From CAISDH01 sp964398805 (GTDB lineage: Archaea > Micrarchaeota > Micrarchaeia > Micrarchaeales > Micrarchaeaceae), in contig CAYNNI010000014.1 in the NCBI GenBank assembly GCA_964398805.1, forward strand, positions 1 through 11,786: a DNA stretch of 11,786 nt, written 5' to 3'. A model generated the notes under the pieces. That model saw nothing but the letters and a program-made list of their open reading frames with translations, did no database searches and was not told the origin of the DNA. Numbering within the stretch: position 1 is the stretch's first letter; every line of letters begins with the position of its first letter. Positions 1-4,963 of this stretch are shown here, piece by piece. Position numbers and translations under genes: made by a program.

Positions 1-1
1 T

Positions 2-112
2 TCTGGCAGTTGCGGCGCCGCGAAATTTTGCGGAGCCCTGCCATTAACGGAATATCCACAGAAAAGAAGTAGTATTTGTTGTATCGCAGAGTGCAATTCA
101 TTCACGACCTAA
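2..112 (+). CDS. Possible C-terminal fragment of a transposon (TnpB-like) protein, cut by the window edge
   Basis: A frame is open from base 2 to a TAA at 110-112, giving at least 36 codons with no start in the window. The last residues read AECNSFTT, and the stop falls inside the loop of the hairpin at 103-120. Running a transposase gene into the right-end hairpin is the usual arrangement in archaeal IS200/IS605 elements, where the end of tnpB overlaps the 3' part of the guide (omega) RNA. That geometry is the only support: 36 residues are too few to recognise TnpB, and its diagnostic zinc ribbon and catalytic residues would lie upstream of base 1. The other two forward frames close earlier, at about 48 and 72. 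It could equally be chance open frame in non-coding DNA. Confidence 0.25.
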   Translation, partial: SGSCGAAKFCGALPLTEYPQKRSSICCIAECNSFTT

Positions 113-153
113 AGGTCGTGGCATTCTTGCCCTACGAGTAAGACATTCTTACC
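91..153 (+). mobile_element. IS200/IS605-like right-end hairpin (TnpB omega-RNA 3' end) or its remnant
   Basis: A perfect 7-bp inverted repeat, CACGACC (103-109) and GGTCGTG (114-120), encloses the loop TAAA. It is flanked on the left by GCAATTCATT and on the right by GCATTCTTGC. The layout 'GCAATTCAT, short GC hairpin with a TAAA-like loop, ATTCTTGC' is one I associate with right ends of archaeal IS200/IS605 (IS1341-type) elements; there the hairpin also forms the 3' scaffold of the TnpB omega RNA. A second small stem, GTAAG (138-142) with CTTAC (148-152), follows. The 12-mers at 120-131 and 142-153 match at 10 of 12 positions. The exact element boundary cannot be fixed without the empty site. 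The call rests on recalled pattern, not a database match. Confidence 0.5.
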
Positions 154-191
154 AAGATGTATAAGCTTTGCTCTCTTCGATGACCAAAAAG

Positions 192-264
192 GGCCTTAGC
201 CGGGGGTCGAACCCGGTCTAGAGGATCCACAGTCCCCCGTGCGAGCCGTTACACCACTAAGGCC
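192..264 (-). tRNA. tRNA-His (anticodon GTG), with encoded G-1
   Basis: Read on the minus strand, the gene folds into a complete cloverleaf. The acceptor helix is eight pairs long, GGCCTTAG against CTAAGGCC, which is the tRNA-His signature of an encoded G-1 opposite C73. The D stem is GTGT/GCAC and the anticodon stem GGGGA/TCCTC, with loop CTGTGGA giving anticodon GTG. The T stem is CCGGG/CCCGG with loop TTCGACC. U8, A14 and G18-G19 are present; the last D-loop base is C where A21 is usual. There is no intron and no encoded CCA. A run of five T follows the 3' end on the transcribed strand (plus positions 186-190), fitting archaeal T-tract termination. Confidence 0.95.
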
Positions 265-287
265 ATGGGCATACATCGCAATGCAAC

Positions 288-294
288 TTTTTAA
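288..294 (-). promoter_or_regulatory. TATA box of tRNA-His
   Basis: TTAAAAA on the minus strand is centred about 27 bases before the 5' end of the mature tRNA, the standard archaeal TATA spacing. It overlaps the TAA stop codon (291-293) of the last pilus-operon gene, so the tRNA could also receive read-through transcripts from that operon. Confidence 0.65.
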
Positions 295-611
295 CTGTTG
301 AGCCTTATCACCTCGTATGCGCGTGGGGCGACGGCTGTGCTTATCACCGCAGTGCCGTTGGACATCTCGATCACGATGCCGTCCGCCTTTGCGCAGAGAT
401 AAACTGCAGAGATCCAAGCCGCATAACTGCTCGCATTGCCGGGAAAGGTGGCAGCCATCATCGATGCGAACGCCCGGACATTCTGTACGTTGCCGTACAG
501 CAGGAACTGGTCGGAGAGGCCGACCGCAACGGATGAACGATAAAGGGCGCAAGACGTGACCAGTACGCTGAGCAGCGCCACCGCGCCCACGAGCATTCCG
601 TAGAATCCCAC
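291..611 (-). CDS. Small membrane-anchored protein of unknown function, last gene of the pilus-like operon
   Basis: This encodes 106 residues from a GTG that directly abuts the TGA of the preceding gene. An in-frame ATG five codons later (594-596) is an alternative start giving 101 residues. The N terminus is one hydrophobic helix (about residues 5-25, rich in V, L and A). The remaining roughly 80 residues are polar with hydrophobic stretches and include two N-x-S/T sequons (around NAS and NGT), suggesting an extracytoplasmic domain. There is no Q-x-x-x-E class III motif, so it is not clearly a pilin. Its position as distal gene in a run of tightly spaced pilin-like genes suggests a minor or accessory pilus component. 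I do not recognise a family. The C terminus overlaps the tRNA-His promoter. Confidence 0.65.
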   Translation of the reverse strand: MGFYGMLVGAVALLSVLVTSCALYRSSVAVGLSDQFLLYGNVQNVRAFASMMAATFPGNASSYAAWISAVYLCAKADGIVIEMSNGTAVISTAVAPRAYEVIRLNS

Positions 612-1001
612 TCAATCGCACACGGACAGGCACGCCAGGGTATATACTCCGCCCTCTGGCGAAAGATAGCATCGCTCCTGGAAGCGCGCGCAATCGGACG
701 GAGAGCCGTCTTCGATGGCAGTGCCTGCGTCCGAAAACCGCGCGTATTTCAGCAGGAAAAAAGCGCGCAGCTGCTGGATTGCGATGCGCTCGCACGTAGA
801 ATTCGCGGACGAGAAGCATTCTCGATAGGTGGAGTTGTGGTAGAGCATGCTGGGAAAATCGTAGAGGGCGTTGCCCAGTCCGAAGTCGTAACTGTGCTGC
901 GTCAGAGGCGAGGTGTAGAGCTCATTCGCAACTATGCCCAGCAGCGATGCAGACAGCGCAAAGGCGAGGAGCGCTTCCAGCATCGCGGCCTGCGCGCGCA
1001 T
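612..1001 (-). CDS. Pilin-like protein with a short class III-type signal and a Cys-containing C-terminal domain
   Basis: This encodes 129 residues. The N terminus MRAQAAMLEALLAFAL is a very short positively charged leader, then Gln, a Glu within a few residues, and a hydrophobic helix to about residue 25. That is the layout of archaeal class III prepilins, although Glu is six residues from Gln rather than five if cleavage precedes Gln. The mature part has six cysteines, in the 60s-70s and toward the C terminus (ERCYL, LACLSVCD), so disulfides are possible outside the cell. The start lies 4 bases after the TGA of the upstream gene, with GTGAT (1005-1009) as a close ribosome binding site overlapping that stop. 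Probably a minor pilin; the family is not recognised. Confidence 0.75.
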   Translation of the reverse strand: MRAQAAMLEALLAFALSASLLGIVANELYTSPLTQHSYDFGLGNALYDFPSMLYHNSTYRECFSSANSTCERIAIQQLRAFFLLKYARFSDAGTAIEDGSPSDCARFQERCYLSPEGGVYTLACLSVCD

Positions 1002-1005
1002 CTCA

Positions 1006-2298
1006 TCACGTTACGTTTATCGTGGACCCCTGCACCGAGAGCAGCTGGGGAGCCGCGAGGCTGGGATCCAACGAGGCGCGTATCTCATAGTATAGGGGCG
1101 AGACGGGCTTGCACGAGTAGTACGGCTGCGCGCCCTGCACGGATAGGATGCAGGCCGGCATGCCCTCCGGCGGTAGCGGGGCGATCAAACGCTTGGTAGT
1201 GGCGTTGAGCGCGCTTATCGCCTCGCTTATCGCATCCACGTTGCCTCCGGTCTTGTTGTAGTAATTCATCATCGAGATGAAGTTGTTAAGCGACTGTGCG
1301 TATGCGCCATAGGCGCTTGAGTCGGCAAGCCAGCTGCTGCCCGTGGTGTTCAGGGCAACGTAGGCCAGATAAGGCTGCGCGCCCGTTCCGCTCACGCTCT
1401 CTACCTCAGCATTGCCGTGCCCGTTTCCATCGAGCCCCATCAGCACGGACGCGTTGCGGGCGCTGCTCAGGTCGGCGTATAACGCAGCGCTACCGTTGTA
1501 AAGGGACAGCGTTACGTTGTATGCGTAAAGCTGCTGCTGCCGTATGCTGCGCACCGATGTGTTGGTGGGGTCGAGCTCCACGCAGTAGGTCCTGGGCCCC
1601 TGGCCGCAGTAGGCGTCGAACATGAAGAAGTACCAGCTCGCGCTTCTGCACTGCACCTGTAGGGACATCTGATGGTAGAAGAAGTCGAGGAAACTGCAAT
1701 GGCTCCACATTCTTGCGGTGTATGCGGGGGTCGCGTTAGAGAGCGGATACAAGATGGACTCGCTGTGTCTGCTTATGCTGGCGGTGAAGCCCGCTTGCGC
1801 GGGACCGGTTCCAGGACCCTGCAGCACCGCAAAACTCTGCGCGGTCAGGTTCTTCGTGGCGATTCTGCCCCCGTACTCTATCTTTGCACTTATTTCGATG
1901 TCCAGCGGGCCCGGCGACGAAGGCACTATCGAGAATGGGAGTATTTCTATTCCTGAGAAGCTTCTGTTGTAGTACGCGCCCGGAAAGACTCCGTAGCCAT
2001 GCGCGCCAGCGACTTCCATGCTCGAGATTCGTCCGCTGCCAGGCAGCGCAACTACGACCTGCAGCGCGCTGCTCCGGTTTACGTAGGACACGTTCTGGAT
2101 GCTTGCGTATAGGAACGGCTCCGCCTCTGCGCCATGCGCCGAATCCGGAACGTTGCTGCCCGCGCTGTGGTTCAGGGCGCTAAGATACGCCGAGCGCTGC
2201 TGGTGCGCCAGCCCGGAATAGGTGCCTATCGCAAAGACCCCGAATGCCGAGACTGCGGCCAGGATCACCAGGAACTCTAGTGCCGTCTGCGCGATCAT
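1006..2298 (-). CDS. Large pilin-like secreted or anchored protein with class III signal peptide
   Basis: This encodes 430 residues. It opens MIAQTALEFLVILAAV: a three-residue leader, then Q-T-A-L-E and a hydrophobic helix to about residue 25. This is the class III prepilin motif (Gln at +1, Glu at +5 of the mature protein). The following 400 residues are Ser-, Ala-, Tyr- and Asn-rich with many N-x-S/T sequons (for example NHS, NVS, NRS, NTT, NAT), typical of a glycosylated extracellular domain. A few cysteines occur (around residues 200-235, and CILS/YSCKP near 380-395). It is far larger than a structural pilin, so a tip or adhesin-type minor pilin is the likeliest role (inference). Its ATG overlaps the upstream stop as ATGA, with GGTGA at 2306-2310 as ribosome binding site. 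Confidence 0.8.
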   Translation of the reverse strand: MIAQTALEFLVILAAVSAFGVFAIGTYSGLAHQQRSAYLSALNHSAGSNVPDSAHGAEAEPFLYASIQNVSYVNRSSALQVVVALPGSGRISSMEVAGAHGYGVFPGAYYNRSFSGIEILPFSIVPSSPGPLDIEISAKIEYGGRIATKNLTAQSFAVLQGPGTGPAQAGFTASISRHSESILYPLSNATPAYTARMWSHCSFLDFFYHQMSLQVQCRSASWYFFMFDAYCGQGPRTYCVELDPTNTSVRSIRQQQLYAYNVTLSLYNGSAALYADLSSARNASVLMGLDGNGHGNAEVESVSGTGAQPYLAYVALNTTGSSWLADSSAYGAYAQSLNNFISMMNYYNKTGGNVDAISEAISALNATTKRLIAPLPPEGMPACILSVQGAQPYYSCKPVSPLYYEIRASLDPSLAAPQLLSVQGSTINVT

Positions 2299-2633
2299 TT
2301 CAAGTTCACCCCGATATAGTAAATGTCACCGTCCACTGTGAACGCTCTTGACGCGAGTAGGCTCTCCGGAGGAAGGCCGCCTTGGCCTTGATGCCAGACG
2401 GCATAGGAATCCCCGAAAAGGGCGCGGAGCGCCCCTTCCAGCTGCCCCGGAGCGAGGTTCCCGGACTCGGACAGCACGGCTACGCTCTGAAGCCGCGAAT
2501 TGGCGGAAAGCGCCAGCGCGTACGCGTCGGCTGCACGAACCTCGGCGTTCTGCATGGACAGAAGCTGGAGCACAAACGCTGGCAGCATCAGCGAGAACGC
2601 GGCAATCCCTACAAGCGTGTCGAGGGAAAGCAT
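2295..2633 (-). CDS. Small membrane-anchored pilus-locus protein, 112 aa
   Basis: The frame stays open further upstream, to 2924, but the chosen start is the ATG at 2631-2633 (MLSLDTLVGI). That start is preceded by GGTG at 2639-2642 with 5-base spacing, and 8 bases separate it from the stop of the 57-aa gene. The upstream extension runs antisense-like through two other coding genes and has no hydrophobic or pilin logic. The 112-residue product has one N-terminal hydrophobic helix (about residues 5-27) and then a mixed domain with a short Gly/Gln-rich turn near residue 82. It lacks Q-x-x-x-E, so pilin processing is not supported. It resembles small anchored accessory proteins of archaeal pilus loci in size and place. 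I do not recognise a family. Confidence 0.7.
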   Translation of the reverse strand: MLSLDTLVGIAAFSLMLPAFVLQLLSMQNAEVRAADAYALALSANSRLQSVAVLSESGNLAPGQLEGALRALFGDSYAVWHQGQGGLPPESLLASRAFTVDGDIYYIGVNLK

Positions 2634-2641
2634 GATAGCAC

Positions 2642-2815
2642 CTAGCGAGCCAAGGCAGAAACCTCTACGCTTGCATTGGCGTAGACCCCGGCTAGGTTGG
2701 AGTTGCCGCTCCGGTAGACGCCCAGCAAGCCCGCGGACACGGACAGGACTAACGCGATGAAGGATAGCGCTACGAAGAGCATGAAAAGGTAGCCCATGAT
2801 CAGTTGTGCCATCAT
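2642..2815 (-). CDS. 57-aa single-helix membrane protein in the pilus-like operon
   Basis: This short gene fills the otherwise unexplained gap between its two neighbours. Its first ATG (2813-2815) overlaps the TGA of the upstream pilin gene (2812-2814), giving an ATGATGA-type coupled junction; a second in-frame ATG follows at once (2810-2812). It ends in TAG at 2642-2644, 8 bases before the next start. The product begins MMAQLIMGYL and is hydrophobic to about residue 33 (F, L, V, I, A). It ends in a short polar tail with the sequon NAS. There is a Gln at residue 4 but no Glu at the pilin position, so it is either a degenerate pilin or a small membrane accessory. Operon fit and codon-level coherence make it a real gene in my view; function is unknown. 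Confidence 0.7.
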   Translation of the reverse strand: MMAQLIMGYLFMLFVALSFIALVLSVSAGLLGVYRSGNSNLAGVYANASVEVSALAR

Positions 2816-3192
2816 CTCGAAGCGCCTTCCAGAAGGTAGGTGCCGTTAAACAGCCGGACCAGCCGCAAGCGCGCGATACCGCCACCGCTTCCGCACAGCG
2901 AGGGCTGTATCGTGAGATTGCCATCCACGCTGTCCGCGCCCGAATAGGCTCCTGAGCCGTTGCTTCCGCCTGCAGGGGCGCCGCACAATCCGCGCGGCAC
3001 GAAGGCGTAGAACGTGCTGTTCGAGTAGGCCATGTTGGCGTTTATGAGCGCCGAAAGCTCCTCAAGATATACGCCGCCCTCGCGCTCCGCGATGCTGCCC
3101 TTGGCGTAGACGAACATGGATATTGCGGATGCGGCCGAGGCCGCCGCGAGCGCGGTGTAGAGCACGAACTCGAGCGATAGCTGCAGCCTCAT
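2812..3192 (-). CDS. Archaeal type IV pilin-like protein (class III signal), 126 aa
   Basis: The N terminus MRLQLSLEFVLYTALAAA has a leader of only three residues, then Gln, three residues, Glu and a hydrophobic helix to about residue 27. Prepilin peptidase of the EppA/PibD/ArlK class would cut before Gln, although the residue before the cut is Leu rather than the usual Gly or Ala. The mature part, about 123 residues, has a Gly/Ser-rich stretch around residues 73-90, two cysteines (about 70 and 99) that could pair, and sequons near NST, NGS, NLT and NGT. It is likely a minor or alternative pilin of the appendage built by the upstream ATPase and platform genes. The start is 31 bases beyond the previous stop, the largest gap in the operon, with no clear ribosome binding site. 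Confidence 0.8.
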   Translation of the reverse strand: MRLQLSLEFVLYTALAAASAASAISMFVYAKGSIAEREGGVYLEELSALINANMAYSNSTFYAFVPRGLCGAPAGGSNGSGAYSGADSVDGNLTIQPSLCGSGGGIARLRLVRLFNGTYLLEGASR

Positions 3193-3223
3193 CCGCGCGC
3201 AGCGGGAAAGTTGCGCGATCGCA

Positions 3224-3463
3224 TCACCCCATGCTGTTGGCCAGGTCTACCAGCTCGCGGGAGAGCTGGTTCGCTATGCTCGCGTTGCCGCTCCCGAACG
3301 CGTGCACGGCCGTGCCCTTCAGCTGCGTCACCATCGCAAGCGCGATGACGATGACTATGCTCACCGCGGAGAGCATCATTATGTACTCCAGGGAGCCCTG
3401 CCCACGCCTTGCCCTCGCGAGGGCAAGCAACGCCGAGAACTCAGTCAGGTATGGCATTTGCAT
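3224..3463 (-). CDS. Probable major type IV pilin of the locus (class III signal), 79 aa
   Basis: This is the most canonical prepilin in the window. A basic leader ends ARARRG, followed by QGSLEYIMMLSAVSIVIV, so cleavage between Gly21 and Gln22 gives a 58-residue mature protein with Glu at +5. The hydrophobic helix runs to about residue 46. A short tail contains a sequon (NAS) and a polar amphipathic stretch to the C terminus. A mature pilin of about 58 residues that is nearly all helix matches small archaeal pilins in which the alpha-helix alone forms the filament core. The gene also has the best ribosome binding site of the operon (GGTGAT, 3467-3472), which fits a subunit needed in high amount. 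Calling it the major pilin is inference from these two points. Confidence 0.85.
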   Translation of the reverse strand: MQMPYLTEFSALLALARARRGQGSLEYIMMLSAVSIVIVIALAMVTQLKGTAVHAFGSGNASIANQLSRELVDLANSMG

Positions 3464-3466
3464 TGT

Positions 3467-3472
3467 ATCACC
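3467..3472 (-). promoter_or_regulatory. Strong ribosome binding site of the 79-aa pilin
   Basis: GGTGAT on the minus strand complements the ATCACC at the 3' end of archaeal 16S rRNA. It ends 3 bases before the ATG and its first G overlaps the TAG stop of the preceding platform gene. This supports the chosen start (long basic leader) and high translation of the pilin. Confidence 0.6.
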
Positions 3473-4251
3473 TAAAGCATTCCGAACGAGAGGAGCGAGG
3501 CCAGCCTGAAAGATAGCATGGCGATCGCTCCGGAAAGCAGGGACTTGCGCAGACGCGACCCAGCGGGCTCTCTCACGCTGTACTTGAAGTTGAGGGTGTT
3601 GGTGTAGAGCACGAAGAAGGCAAACACTGGCACCAGCGCGGGCGCGGACAGCGTTGCGGTGCCCTGCATCTCCGAGGTCAGCCGGAGTATGTTTATGCTT
3701 ATCCCGGCGAAGGCCGGGAAGAAGACCGCAGAGCCCAGCCTCGCTATAGAGAGCGCGCCTGCCGAGGACGCGATGCCACGCGACTCGCTGCCCCGCCTGC
3801 GCAGCACGTGACGCTTGAGCTCGGCAAGCTGCACCCTGAGCGGGGCGCCGTCCTCGAGCCTGCTCACGATTGCTGCGGCCACTCCCCTGAGGGCGTAGCT
3901 GCCGCTATGGAGCAGCGCCAGAAAAGCGCGGCGCGCGTCCGGTTGAAGCCTGAACCGGGATACTGCGCGCCGCGCGTCCGCGTAAAATGCGAACTTGCAG
4001 TTCAGCGACCTCTCGACAAGCGCGACCGTGCTCGCCGTGTCTGAGTAGTTCGCAAGCATGTTGTCCAGGAACTGCAGCGCGTCTCCGTCTTCCGAGGAGG
4101 CGCCGGTGCCCCGAAGCCTTTCTGCGGCGAGGAAGCACGCGACGCTTGCCGAGGCAGAGGCTGCGGCAGCGGGTATGCGGCCTGCGAGCGCGGACGCTAT
4201 GCAAAGCAGCGCGGATGCGCAGCACAGGGCGTCCAGCAACTCAAATCTCAT
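3472..4251 (-). CDS. Pilus assembly platform protein, second half (TadC/ArlJ-like, T2SSF-type)
   Basis: This encodes 259 residues. Hydrophobic segments occur at about residues 8-42 (two helices or one long hairpin) and, after a soluble part, at about 175-195, 200-225 and 235-258. The intervening region, about 45-165, is charged and helical (Arg/Leu/Ala-rich, for example SRFRLQPDARRAFLALL), as in the cytoplasmic four-helix domain of T2SSF platform proteins. In type IV pilus-like systems this inner-membrane protein sits on the secretion ATPase and passes pilins into the filament. Typical archaeal TadC/ArlJ proteins are about 500-600 residues with two such domains; here two adjacent genes of 240 and 259 residues seem to share the job. 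It overlaps the upstream gene by 11 bases. The family call rests on topology and neighbours more than on sharp motifs. Confidence 0.7.
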   Translation of the reverse strand: MRFELLDALCCASALLCIASALAGRIPAAAASASASVACFLAAERLRGTGASSEDGDALQFLDNMLANYSDTASTVALVERSLNCKFAFYADARRAVSRFRLQPDARRAFLALLHSGSYALRGVAAAIVSRLEDGAPLRVQLAELKRHVLRRRGSESRGIASSAGALSIARLGSAVFFPAFAGISINILRLTSEMQGTATLSAPALVPVFAFFVLYTNTLNFKYSVREPAGSRLRKSLLSGAIAMLSFRLASLLSFGML

Positions 4252-4963
4252 ATAGACCAGCCGTATGTATCCTTACGAGCGCGAAGGCGTTCGGAACTAT
4301 GGCGAGCATCGCGGCGCAGAAAAGCGAGAACAGCGCTTCTGAGCCGTAAACCATGGAATAGCCGGTGAACGCGAACACCGCGAAGGAGGGCAGAACGGTG
4401 CCGACCGCCATGTTCGCGGTAAGGTACTTCTGCAGCCTGCTGGCGTTCTTCACGTCGTTAAGCCGGGCGTCTTCGCACAGCCTGTCGTAGGCGTTCCTTA
4501 CCGCGAGCGTCGTGTCGAGCCCGTTGGAGTACTCCCTGCCCACGTCGCGGAGCGCAGAGCAGGCGGTGCCGCTGCCACGGCACGATGCGGCCAGCGCGGC
4601 ATCGGGCTGCGCGCCGAGGAGAAGCCTCTTCTGCGCGCTCGATAGCATCTCGCGCACCCTGCCGCAGTCCAGGTTGTCCAGGGCGTCCAGGGCGCCCTTT
4701 ATGCTCGAAAGCAGGGATTTGCCGCCATATCTCATTCCGGAGTAGACCTGCTGCAGCGCGAACATCAGCGAGTCGCGCTCAACGGCGTCCTGGGCCTTGT
4801 CCATGAACTCTAGCTCGGACAGCGATACCGCGGCAAGCATCGGCGCTCCGGCCAGGAGCGCGAGAAGGGCGCCTTGGGTTCCTGCGGACAGCAGCGCAGC
4901 TGCAGACGCAGCGGAAAGGACCGCCGCGTTGAACGCCACCAGAGAAACGTGCTCCTTCTTCAT
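4241..4963 (-). CDS. Pilus assembly platform protein, first half (TadC-like, T2SSF-type)
   Basis: The chosen start is the ATG at 4961-4963 (MKKEHVSLVAF), giving 240 residues. It overlaps the TGA of the ATPase gene as ATGA, a coupled junction. The frame extends 34 codons further upstream but that part lies wholly inside the ATPase gene. Two N-terminal hydrophobic segments (about 6-45) are followed by a cytoplasmic helical region (about 50-180) that includes a Y-S-G-M-R-Y-G-G-K stretch near residues 74-82. Two C-terminal membrane segments (about 183-205 and 210-230) complete the layout. Helical cytoplasmic domain plus paired membrane helices, directly downstream of a secretion ATPase, is the standard place for a TadB/TadC-type T2SSF platform protein. 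With the next gene it would form a split platform. Confidence 0.72.
   Translation of the reverse strand: MKKEHVSLVAFNAAVLSAASAAALLSAGTQGALLALLAGAPMLAAVSLSELEFMDKAQDAVERDSLMFALQQVYSGMRYGGKSLLSSIKGALDALDNLDCGRVREMLSSAQKRLLLGAQPDAALAASCRGSGTACSALRDVGREYSNGLDTTLAVRNAYDRLCEDARLNDVKNASRLQKYLTANMAVGTVLPSFAVFAFTGYSMVYGSEALFSLFCAAMLAIVPNAFALVRIHTAGLYEI

Noticed and set aside
103..120. Hairpin read as a terminator for tRNA-His transcripts
   Set aside because: It is not followed by a T tract on the minus strand, lies over 70 bases past the tRNA, and archaeal tRNA termination is better explained by the five T next to the 3' end.
196..819. 207-codon minus frame overlapping tRNA-His and the last two operon genes
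   Set aside because: It runs through the tRNA gene and is Arg/Cys/Gly-rich; the two overlapping frames with membrane helices and coupled starts explain the region better.
2634..2924. 97-codon N-terminal extension of the 112-aa protein
   Set aside because: It overlaps the 57-aa gene and the end of the 126-aa pilin in another frame, while the internal ATG has a GGTG site and begins directly with a membrane helix.
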